A stretch of 24,614 bases of DNA from a virus. The position numbers and the translations under genes were made by a program. Of the stretch, positions 16,274-22,224 are shown piece by piece. The DNA lies in IMG/VR virus record IMGVR_UViG_3300023119_000114, positions 1 to 24,614 of that record. The stretch is one strand, 5' to 3'. The notes beneath the pieces are model-generated. The model had not been told where the DNA came from. It made no database searches and saw nothing but the letters and a program-made list of their open reading frames with translations. The first letter of the stretch is position 1. Each line of letters opens with the position of its first letter.

Positions 16274-16330
16274 AACAATCTCCATAGTTAAGTGGTGGGC
16301 TTCTGTTTCCAGGTGCCCACCGAACCCAGA

Positions 16331-16372
16331 CTAGGCTGCTAGAGCATAGTCAAGAGGTGCATTATCGTTTGC
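16331..16372 (-). other. tmRNA tag reading frame (ANDNAPLDYALAA)
   Basis: Thirteen sense codons from the resume codon GCA to TAG. With the tRNA-borne alanine, the added peptide would be A-ANDNAPLDYALAA. It keeps the conserved AND start (bound by SspB-like adaptors in known systems) and the LAA end recognised by ClpX. The resume codon is preceded by AAATAGTT, like the conserved AUAGUC of other tmRNAs. Confidence 0.95.
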
Positions 16373-16457
16373 AACTATTTAACGGACCCGATAACGGTGG
16401 TATCATGCCGGTGATCTAAACTTTCCCTACACTATCAGTCGATCCTATTTGCCGCCC

Positions 16458-16576
16458 ATCAGAAGTATGATACTTCAGTCTTTCCTAGCCACGCTCCTGG
16501 GCTTTGTACTAGTCTGATTAAGGGTAAAGTCACGGTATTAAGTTATTATTACCTTAGAGTCCAAGTATCATACTTT
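16458..16576 (-). other. Intervening segment of the permuted tmRNA precursor
   Basis: 119 bases between the encoded CCA and the 5' G of the coding piece. It is bounded by a 13-bp inverted repeat, AAGTATGATACTT (16563-16575) and AAGTATCATACTT (16463-16475), which extends a stem from the acceptor end. Inside, TAAGGTAA can pair with TTACCCTTA (one bulge) and AGCC with GGCT. It is presumably removed by RNase P and 3' trimming. Confidence 0.8.
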
Positions 16577-16645
16577 TGGTGGACGGCAGCGGTACTGCCC
16601 CGCTGTCCTGTCTAGTTTCAAGATTGCCTCAAACAATCACAAGTA

Positions 16646-16676
16646 TATTTATACCATATGAAAAATCATTTGTCAA
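16646..16676 (-). promoter_or_regulatory. tmRNA promoter combining sigma70 and T4-late elements
   Basis: TTGACA (16671-16676), a 17-base spacer and TATAAA (16648-16653); extended by two bases the -10 is an exact TATAAATA late octamer (16646-16653). Predicted start is about 16641, three bases before the first acceptor-piece hairpin. The same site could serve host sigma70 early and phage gp55 late. Confidence 0.85.
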
Positions 16677-16697
16677 CCAATATTATTAAAAGAATTT

Positions 16698-16737
16698 AGA
16701 GAATGCCATGAATTTTGTTTTGTACATGGCATTCTCT
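16698..16737 (-). terminator. Hairpin after the permease gene
   Basis: A perfect 13-bp stem (AGAGAATGCCATG / CATGGCATTCTCT) with a 14-base loop, 7 bases after the permease stop. On the minus strand it is followed by AAATTCTTTT, a weak U-tract; on the plus strand by GTTTTTG. It probably insulates the tmRNA promoter from permease transcription, or protects the mRNA 3' end. Confidence 0.72.
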
Positions 16738-16744
16738 GTTTTTG

Positions 16745-17707
16745 TTATGCTAGGACTAAATGAATTAATAGAACAATAGCAACGGATGCTGATAAACCAA
16801 TCATCATTTTTAGAAAATCCATACCAATAAGCGGGAAAACTTTCTTGAATTTTGTTTTACCAGATAGCGAAGCAATTGCAAATTCTCGTCCTGCTAATAG
16901 ACCAACAAATACCCAAGTTGTACTCATTGGAATATCGTTTACTTCTTTGAAAATATAAAGAATGACAAAATATGCAGCATCAATAAGTGTTGCTGACCTG
17001 ACATATCGAGTACTATCTTTTTCAATCACAATATTTTGAATTTTACCACCACCCTCACGAAACATGAATGCAAGAGCAACAACAAAAACAAAACAAATGA
17101 CAAGAAGTAAATCTAGTGAAATTTCACGTGGTAGAAACACAGCAATATTTGCAATATCATGACTCAACCAAGTGTACCATAGAAAACCAGTTGTTACCCA
17201 TTGAGCAACTACCCATTTATTATGATTTTCACTATATCCTTTATCATTAATTTGACCGATTGGCATTTTATTAGAAACATATGTAATAATAATCCATAGA
17301 ACATATGCTGCTACTGCTGCCACTGCATATCCAGCCATTGATTTAAGTAACATTTTTTCTAAAACAAAAGTAGATGCAAATGCACTTAAAACAAGAAAAC
17401 TAGTAGACACAGGAATGCCAAATCGAGTTAACAATAAAAGTAATGCAGGTGCCAAGGCATGATACCATTGAACTTCAATAAAAGGAATTTTGTTCAATCG
17501 TCCATAACTAATATCACCGTTATTAATATACCAACCATAGAAGAGAGTGAATACCAATACTGATGATGCAGCACCCCACATATAAAGTTTTGAAACGGAA
17601 CGGTTTGATGCCATCCACGTTCCAAGAGTTTGTACACTGTCATTTGCTATGACAGAATATGCAGCTAAGAGAAAACCTAACCACATCCATAAAGTTAAAT
17701 CAAACAT
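16745..17707 (-). CDS. PiT-like inorganic phosphate permease (auxiliary metabolic gene)
   Basis: A 320-residue polytopic membrane protein with about 9-10 hydrophobic segments. Two half-repeats resemble the signatures of the PiT family (sodium- or proton-coupled phosphate permeases): VIANDSVQTLGTW near residue 20, with PVSTSFLVLSAFAS near residues 99-112, and SHDIANIAVFLPR near residue 183, with PMSTTWVFVGLLAGRE near residue 259. PiT proteins carry GANDVAN and P-S-TH- motifs twice. The first AND and the second HDIAN fit, with the usual leading glycine replaced. Substrate is inferred from the family; another anion is possible. Ribosome-binding site GAGG lies 8 bases before the ATG. A late promoter octamer sits 94 bases upstream. 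It would act in the host inner membrane, presumably raising phosphate uptake for phage DNA synthesis. Confidence 0.8.
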   Translation of the reverse strand: MFDLTLWMWLGFLLAAYSVIANDSVQTLGTWMASNRSVSKLYMWGAASSVLVFTLFYGWYINNGDISYGRLNKIPFIEVQWYHALAPALLLLLTRFGIPVSTSFLVLSAFASTFVLEKMLLKSMAGYAVAAVAAYVLWIIITYVSNKMPIGQINDKGYSENHNKWVVAQWVTTGFLWYTWLSHDIANIAVFLPREISLDLLLVICFVFVVALAFMFREGGGKIQNIVIEKDSTRYVRSATLIDAAYFVILYIFKEVNDIPMSTTWVFVGLLAGREFAIASLSGKTKFKKVFPLIGMDFLKMMIGLSASVAIVLLIHLVLA

Positions 17708-17800
17708 GACTATTACCTCATACTGTTTGAATTACAATAAAGACGTACACCTTTTAATAGCACTACGTCGGCAAAACGTAACCAGTAAAGATTACAGAAA

Positions 17801-17808
17801 TATTTATA
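17801..17808 (-). promoter_or_regulatory. T4-type late promoter before the permease gene
   Basis: Exact TATAAATA on the minus strand in the 141-base gap upstream of the permease. A weak -35-like TTGGAT lies 17 bases upstream. The resulting leader of about 85 bases contains an inverted repeat GACGTA...TACGTC with a 16-base loop. Confidence 0.65.
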
Positions 17809-17848
17809 CTACTACAATATATCCAATCCAATAGGGATACCACACACA

Positions 17849-18103
17849 TTATCCTCCGAAAACAAACCTCAATAATGATAGTAATAACATAAAAACTAGA
17901 ATGGAATTAAGAACCATCAGTGCTCTATCATGCCACATAAAACCTACCACGAACCATCCTGAACATCCAATCAAACTAAAAACAACATCATAAATTCTTG
18001 GAACTTCTTCAATGGATCTACAAGCAACTGCAAATAGAATAATGATACTTGCTCCCCATTTAATATACCAAGTTATACCTTTCTTCGGTGTTACGAAACT
18101 CAT
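17849..18103 (-). CDS. Small three-helix membrane protein
   Basis: An 84-residue protein with three hydrophobic stretches: WGASIIILFAVAC, DVVFSLIGCSGWFVVGFMW and LMVLNSILVFMLLLSLLRF. The motif GWFVVGFMWHDRALMVLN resembles small membrane proteins common in marine T4-like phages, for which I know no established function. It starts inside the 3' end of the glycosyltransferase gene (44-base overlap) and shares its transcript. GGAG lies upstream at 13 bases, a loose spacing. Confidence 0.75.
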   Translation of the reverse strand: MSFVTPKKGITWYIKWGASIIILFAVACRSIEEVPRIYDVVFSLIGCSGWFVVGFMWHDRALMVLNSILVFMLLLSLLRFVFGG

Positions 18104-18782
18104 CTTTCATTTTTCTCCATATATCAGAATACATTGTTTTTTTATAATCTTTAAACCACGGACCACCATCTGTATAGTGAATAGCACCTATTTCATTTCT
18201 ATTCATATAATAGTAATCATCAAGAACATTCCACTTGATAGATAAGTTTCCTATGTCATCATCATTCAACCATTTAAACTGATGAAAATGTAATCCTGGA
18301 ACATGTGTGTTTAAATTATTTGGTTGTAAAAATGTTTTATTAGAAATGTGAGAATTATTAAATACCATTAGACTAGACCAATTTTTTCTATCATAAGTAT
18401 TTTGTTGTATATCATCCATTTTAATTTTACTATTAGGAATATATCTTGGATGCTTTACAACTGATACTGCTTTATTTTTATCAATCTCTTTCATCATCTC
18501 AATAGGATTTTTTAAGAATAAAAAATCACAATCCACAAAAATAGAAAATCCTTTATAATTACATAAGTATGGAAGCCAAAAACGAGTAAATGTAAAATCT
18601 GTAGATTGTGGTTCACCAGTGTTTCTGTTATATTCTGATATATCTTCTGAACGAAGTTTAACTATTTCAAAATCATAGTAACCCAATCTAGTAAGAGAAT
18701 ATTTGCAAATTTCATATGCTTCATGTTCTCTGTGATCGTAACCTATGAATATTTTTGGTTTGGATATATTTTCTATATTCAT
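18060..18782 (-). CDS. Glycosyltransferase, GT-A fold (GT8-like)
   Basis: A 240-residue protein. It begins with a Rossmann-type strand and helix KPKIFIGYDHREHEAYEICK, and has a DxD metal/nucleotide-sugar motif at residues 84-86 in SIFVDCDFLFLKNP. It ends with IHYTDGGPWFKDY, like the C-terminal His motif of GT8-type enzymes. The likely role is transfer of a sugar from a nucleotide donor to a phage or host surface acceptor; the substrate is not predictable. It overlaps the upstream glycosyltransferase by 62 bases and the downstream membrane protein by 44, forming a tight cassette. Confidence 0.82.
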   Translation of the reverse strand: MNIENISKPKIFIGYDHREHEAYEICKYSLTRLGYYDFEIVKLRSEDISEYNRNTGEPQSTDFTFTRFWLPYLCNYKGFSIFVDCDFLFLKNPIEMMKEIDKNKAVSVVKHPRYIPNSKIKMDDIQQNTYDRKNWSSLMVFNNSHISNKTFLQPNNLNTHVPGLHFHQFKWLNDDDIGNLSIKWNVLDDYYYMNRNEIGAIHYTDGGPWFKDYKKTMYSDIWRKMKDEFRNTEERYNLVY

Positions 18783-19497
18783 CTTTTAATAATTCCATTT
18801 TCATTTTACTGACTTGTACATTATCTTCTAAACTAAAATGTTTTAAATCATTTAATACAACAGACCAAGGAAAGCTAAATTGAGTAAGATTCCTTTTACC
18901 AGAAAATATAACCATAGGACAACCTACATATTTTGCTAACCACATAGTTGAACCATGATAACCAACTGCTGCATAACAATTTTTATAAAGATTTATAACA
19001 TCTTCTGTTTTCATAGAATAATCAACTTTAATAATATTATATCTTTTAGACAATGTCTTGTCAATCTCAAAAAATCCCTCTGTCCCAATCGGATCTTTCC
19101 AGACCTTTCTTGGTTCATAATCTTCAAATTGTTGGTGATTTTTTTCTGTGGTGTTTAGCACAATATAATCACCTTGTTTCCACTTTTCTTCCATATACCA
19201 AACATTATGAAATTTATCGCTATCATCATAATTACTATGATTATAATTTATCTTTTCATTAAACCTATGATTCAAAGTAACAAATCTTTTAACAGGTTTA
19301 ACTATTTGATAAAGATATTCCATTCTAGAGTCTACGGTTTCAATATCCTCATCTTTAAACTTTTCACCTCTTTCGTGTTCCCAATGCATATTCAATTCAA
19401 CATCACAATCATTTTTCCTTGAAATTACATGAGCATAACATAGAGGTGAAACTATATCACCGTAACCAATTTTACCCTTCCAATTTATTTGGATCAT
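18721..19497 (-). CDS. Glycosyltransferase-like protein, GT-B fold (GT9/heptosyltransferase type)
   Basis: A 258-residue protein. The N-terminal KGKIGYGDIVSPLCYAHVIS has the GxGD(I/L) loop of GT9-type enzymes (Gly11-Asp14). Near residues 176-200, AAVGYHGSTMWLAKYVGCPM carries the nucleotide-sugar-site pattern G-(H/D)(G/S)---H-A--LG-P seen in that fold. The middle is divergent and the protein is shorter than the usual 320-350 residues. It starts within the methyltransferase 3' end (26-base overlap). Role in surface-sugar or DNA modification cannot be decided. Confidence 0.72.
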   Translation of the reverse strand: MIQINWKGKIGYGDIVSPLCYAHVISRKNDCDVELNMHWEHERGEKFKDEDIETVDSRMEYLYQIVKPVKRFVTLNHRFNEKINYNHSNYDDSDKFHNVWYMEEKWKQGDYIVLNTTEKNHQQFEDYEPRKVWKDPIGTEGFFEIDKTLSKRYNIIKVDYSMKTEDVINLYKNCYAAVGYHGSTMWLAKYVGCPMVIFSGKRNLTQFSFPWSVVLNDLKHFSLEDNVQVSKMKMELLKDEYRKYIQTKNIHRLRSQRT

Positions 19498-19993
19498 ATT
19501 TTATTCCTCTCACTATATGGTTTTTTACATGCTTTTGTATTTTATTATACCACCACTTTTGATCTTTAACTGTCAAGTGAGCATTTACATCTTTTTTCAA
19601 TTGTTTTTTAGACAATACAGATGATATTGAAAAATAAATAACTCCATCTGTTAAATCAAATATTCTTTTCAATTCATAGTCAACAGAATCTTCTGGTATG
19701 TGCTCCATCACATCAGTGCATATAATCATATCAACTTTCTTATCTGGAAACTTTTTATATATTTCATAGCACGGATCATATAATAAAACTTCATCTAAAC
19801 CTAAAGTTTCTTTTAAATTAGTCTTTATCCAACAATGTGCTTTTCCACATCCATAATCACAAACGCTTTTCACATTATAAATATCAACAAGTTCTATTAT
19901 ATTATTTAAATGATCTTTAATTGAGTTACCAAGAAAAACTCTTTTCTTATGTAATTCTTCATGTAATTTTAAAGATTCTTCATAACTTATCAA
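19472..19993 (-). CDS. SAM-dependent methyltransferase (class I, small)
   Basis: A Rossmann-type methyltransferase. Motif I is VKSVCDYGCGKAHCW (residues 43-55 with the start used here), the acidic post-I residue lies in LLYDPCYE, and motif II/III lies in DMIICTDVMEHIPED. An ATG at 20062 exists in frame, but starting there would overlap the start of the oppositely oriented endolysin gene by 60 bases. I prefer the TTG at 19993, which has AGG 6 bases upstream and gives 174 residues, with the domain intact. The C-terminal end overlaps the glycosyltransferase start by 26 bases. Its substrate is unknown; methylation of the sugar made by the neighbours is one possibility. Confidence 0.78.
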   Translation of the reverse strand: MISYEESLKLHEELHKKRVFLGNSIKDHLNNIIELVDIYNVKSVCDYGCGKAHCWIKTNLKETLGLDEVLLYDPCYEIYKKFPDKKVDMIICTDVMEHIPEDSVDYELKRIFDLTDGVIYFSISSVLSKKQLKKDVNAHLTVKDQKWWYNKIQKHVKNHIVRGIKYDPNKLEG

Positions 19994-20002
19994 GGGATAC
20001 CT

Positions 20003-21295
20003 ATGAGCTATAAATCTGATTTTGCTAACGATAGTGGATGGAATGCAATTGATACTAATCATAAGTTAAATACATCAAGAGCATCTAATTTTGTAAAGTA
20101 TCTTGAAGAAAATAATGTAAAAGTTATCATTCGTTATTATGCTTCCTCAAGAAGGTCTAAAACCATTTCATTAGAAGAATATAAATTTCTCTCTAACAAA
20201 GGATTTCTTATTCTTCCTGTTTACCAAGACATTAATCGCAAGTCAACAGATTTTGGTTATAATAACGGAATTCAACACGCTAAGAATACTTTAGAATTTA
20301 CAAAGTATTTATCTCAACCTGAACATACAACAATACTCTTTGCTGTTGATACAGACTTTACTCCAGAACAGATAGAGAAATACATTGTTCCTTATTTCCA
20401 AGGAATCAATGAAATTATAAAGAATTATCAGATTGGTGCTTATGGATCTGGAGCAGTTCTAGATACACTTTATGAAAAGGATCTCATAGATGTCAGATGG
20501 ATTTCTATGTCCAGACTGTTCTATGGAACTGAAAACACATTCTATTCTAATGCTTGGGATATGAGACAATTACCACCAGATCATATATATGATGGAATTA
20601 ATTATGATGTTAATATCATTAAAAAAGATATTGACACCATTGGAGCATTTAAGTATAATGATTCTGTAGAAAAGAAAGAAACCTATTTAAAAAAATTTTC
20701 ACTACTACAGATATTATTTACAGCCTTAAAGAATCTACTTACACTACTATTTAGTAGTCAAAAAGATGTCAAGTTAAAAACAGAAACAGAGTCAGATATT
20801 GAAGGTCTTCCTTGGATGACAACAGCAATTAATCTGATAGGAACAAAAGAAATACCAGGAAGAGTTAATAATAAAAAGATATTAGAGTGGGCTAAGAATA
20901 TTGGTGGATGGATAAAGAACTTCTACACCAATGATGAAATACCCTGGTGTGGATTATTTGTTGCTCATTGTATGAGAGAAGCAGATATTCCTTTGGAAAT
21001 ATCAAATCCTCTCTCAGCAAGAGAATGGTTAAAGTTCGGGGAAAGTGTGAAACCTGCTTATGGTGCAATAATGGTGTTCTCTCGGAAAGGTGGAGGACAT
21101 GTAGGTTTTTATGTATCTGAGGATACAAACTATTATCATATACTTGGAGGAAATCAATCTAATCAGGTAAATGTAACAAAGATTGCCAAAAGCAGGTTTC
21201 TTGGTGCAGTGTGGCCAAAAACATACCAGTCAGATTATGTTCATAAAAGAGTAGTTAAAAGATTTGATGGTAAAGTTTCAACTGACGAAGCTTAG
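20003..21295 (+). CDS. Modular endolysin: DUF1906-type glycosidase-like domain plus cysteine peptidase/amidase domain
   Basis: A 430-residue protein. Residues about 10-215 resemble the DUF1906/Rv2525c-like TIM-barrel glycoside hydrolase domain: NVKVIIRYYASSRRSKTISL, GFLILPVYQDIN, ILFAVDTDFTPEQI, IGAYGSGAVLDTLYE and NAWDMRQLPP. A hydrophobic linker (residues about 230-248, SLLQILFTALKNLLTLLF) follows. The C-terminal part is a TIGR02594/CHAP-like domain: IPWCGLFVAHC with catalytic Cys316, GGGHVGFYV with His366, and GGNQSN with Asn384. This domain cleaves peptidoglycan amide bonds. There is no signal peptide, so a holin or the internal hydrophobic segment must explain export. Ribosome-binding site AAGGGA lies 5 bases before the ATG. 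It ends tail-to-tail, overlapping the next gene by 3 bases (4-base span). Confidence 0.85.
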   Translation: MSYKSDFANDSGWNAIDTNHKLNTSRASNFVKYLEENNVKVIIRYYASSRRSKTISLEEYKFLSNKGFLILPVYQDINRKSTDFGYNNGIQHAKNTLEFTKYLSQPEHTTILFAVDTDFTPEQIEKYIVPYFQGINEIIKNYQIGAYGSGAVLDTLYEKDLIDVRWISMSRLFYGTENTFYSNAWDMRQLPPDHIYDGINYDVNIIKKDIDTIGAFKYNDSVEKKETYLKKFSLLQILFTALKNLLTLLFSSQKDVKLKTETESDIEGLPWMTTAINLIGTKEIPGRVNNKKILEWAKNIGGWIKNFYTNDEIPWCGLFVAHCMREADIPLEISNPLSAREWLKFGESVKPAYGAIMVFSRKGGGHVGFYVSEDTNYYHILGGNQSNQVNVTKIAKSRFLGAVWPKTYQSDYVHKRVVKRFDGKVSTDEA

Positions 21296-21693
21296 GATTG
21301 TATTCCTGGTTTCTTTTGTTTTACATCAGGAGGTGTATTTAACCATCTAGCTAAAACACATACTTTCTGATCAAAACCATTTGTATCATCATATCTTGGA
21401 GTAATAGTTACTTCAGTAATAATAGTAGCATATATTCTACCACCTGGTTCTACTGCAACTAGTAGATCAATAGTCTGTTTTTTTCTACCATCTTCAAACC
21501 TATCAATAATTGCTTCACTGAGCATACGAAGTTTTAGTGGTTTGAAAATTTTATTCACAAAAGATTTCATATCCCAGCATTGTATATCTCTTTTTTCTAT
21601 AGTTGGTTCTGCAAAAGCTGTTACAGAAAACATAGCAATAAACATTACTGCTAGAGTATAAACTAAAGGTTTATACGAAAGAATCTTTTTCAT
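21292..21693 (-). CDS. Secreted periplasmic protein of unknown function
   Basis: A 133-residue protein with a clear signal peptide: basic MKKILSYK, a hydrophobic core, and a signal peptidase I site after SVTAFA (about residue 28), then EPTIEKRD. The mature part has two cysteines (CWDMKS and KVCVLARW), which could form a disulfide in the periplasm. It lies beside the endolysin, so a lysis or envelope role is possible but unproven; it lacks the lipobox of o-spanins. Ribosome-binding site AAGGAAAC lies 7 bases before the ATG, immediately downstream of a hairpin-T7 element. Confidence 0.8.
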   Translation of the reverse strand: MKKILSYKPLVYTLAVMFIAMFSVTAFAEPTIEKRDIQCWDMKSFVNKIFKPLKLRMLSEAIIDRFEDGRKKQTIDLLVAVEPGGRIYATIITEVTITPRYDDTNGFDQKVCVLARWLNTPPDVKQKKPGIQS

Positions 21694-21706
21694 TTTAGTT
21701 TCCTTA

Positions 21707-21741
21707 TAAAAAAAGGGTTAGGGAAACAAATCCCTAACCCT
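21707..21741 (-). terminator. Intrinsic terminator in the leader of the secreted-protein gene
   Basis: A perfect 10-bp stem AGGGTTAGGG / CCCTAACCCT (21714-21723, 21732-21741) followed on the minus strand by seven T. It directly follows the stop codon of the 55-residue gene (21742) and ends only 14 bases before the ATG of the 133-residue gene. Confidence 0.9.
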
Positions 21742-21909
21742 CTAATGAAATGTTATCCAAGTATCTCCCATTAATACCTTCACTAGAATACCGTCACGAG
21801 ATACTATTGCACACGGTACGCCTCTTGAATCTCCATATTCCATTGCCTCTGTAATACAATCAAAATTTACCACTTCATCATTACTATGTGTAAATACAAG
21901 TCTAAACAT
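21742..21909 (-). CDS. Small 55-residue protein of unknown function
   Basis: Translates as MFRLVFTHSNDEVVNFDCIT, EAMEYGDSRGVPCAIVSRDG, ILVKVLMGDTWITFH. The pattern looks like a small alpha/beta domain with a glycine turn, not random sequence. It starts one base after the stop of the 85-residue gene (ATGTAATATG) and ends just before the terminator, so it is the last gene of a two-gene operon. Ribosome-binding site GAGAG is weak. No family is recognised. Confidence 0.68.
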   Translation of the reverse strand: MFRLVFTHSNDEVVNFDCITEAMEYGDSRGVPCAIVSRDGILVKVLMGDTWITFH

Positions 21910-21910
21910 A

Positions 21911-22168
21911 TTACATACTCTCTTTATTTAACATATCAGATTTATTGTTATTATATCCGATCAGTACACCATTCTCACCAATCTTCAATACTTCATCCTT
22001 TAATAGTTCAGTAATAATTTCATTTCTTACTTGCCAATCATAATTCTCAGCAGATGAAACAACATCCTTAAACTGTTCAAAGAAGTTCTTTCTTACACTC
22101 TTCATTCTATATTGAAACCACATCTCAGCAGACAATACCATTAGACCAATTAATATTAACAATTCCAT
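21911..22168 (-). CDS. Small membrane-anchored protein of unknown function
   Basis: An 85-residue protein with an N-terminal hydrophobic segment (MELLILIGLMVLSAEMWFQY), followed by a charged helical cytoplasmic part (FFEQFKDVVSSAENYDWQVR and EIITELLKDEVLKIGENGVL). It is probably anchored in the inner membrane by its N-terminus. Ribosome-binding site AAGGAG lies 6 bases upstream. The promoter at 22193-22221 has perfect consensus, so strong early expression is expected. No family is recognised. Confidence 0.75.
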   Translation of the reverse strand: MELLILIGLMVLSAEMWFQYRMKSVRKNFFEQFKDVVSSAENYDWQVRNEIITELLKDEVLKIGENGVLIGYNNNKSDMLNKESM

Positions 22169-22192
22169 ATATTTCTCCTTAACAACAGTATT

Positions 22193-22221
22193 ATTATACC
22201 ATACCCATTAAACACTGTCAA
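22193..22221 (-). promoter_or_regulatory. Perfect-consensus sigma70 promoter
   Basis: Minus strand TTGACA (22216-22221), 17-base spacer, TATAAT (22193-22198). Both hexamers are exact. It drives the 85- and 55-residue genes and ends at the 21707-21741 terminator. Confidence 0.92.
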
Positions 22222-22224
22222 GCA

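Larger units (their letters stand above)
16290..16641 (-). ncRNA. ssrA: Two-piece, circularly permuted tmRNA gene (ssrA)
   Basis: Read on the minus strand, the order is acceptor piece, intervening segment, coding piece. The acceptor piece (16641-16577) has hairpin GATTG/CAATC, T-arm AGCGG/CCGCT (16604-16588), acceptor strand GCCGTCC and encoded ACCA. After a 119-base spacer, the coding piece begins GGGCGGC (16457-16451) and pairs over 7 bp with the acceptor strand. Pair 3 is G-U, the alanine identity element. GGATCGAC follows, as in tmRNA D-arm regions. A structured, probably pseudoknotted segment leads to AAATAGT and the tag frame GCA AAC GAT AAT..., encoding ANDNAPLDYALAA, then TAG. The piece ends in hairpin GGTGGGC/GCCCACC. 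Helix 2 can form between 16431-16438 and 16608-16616. tmRNA rescues stalled ribosomes and tags nascent chains for ClpXP-type degradation. The permuted order and ANDN tag are typical of Alphaproteobacteria. Piece ends are estimated. Confidence 0.95.

Noticed and set aside
16274-16285. Upstream ATG for gp33 at 16285
   Set aside because: The GGAG that would serve the ATG at 16273 lies inside this extension, and nothing resembling a ribosome-binding site precedes 16285.
16458-16576. tmRNA spacer considered as a self-splicing intron or mobile element bounded by inverted repeats
   Set aside because: No recognisable group I/II core, no open frame and no target-site duplication; its position is the normal place for the spacer of a permuted tmRNA.
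16286-16680. First read as an empty intergenic gap or a CRISPR-like or tRNA cluster
   Set aside because: The higher GC, encoded CCA, G-U acceptor stem and tag frame identify a permuted tmRNA; there are no regularly spaced repeats and no additional tRNA.
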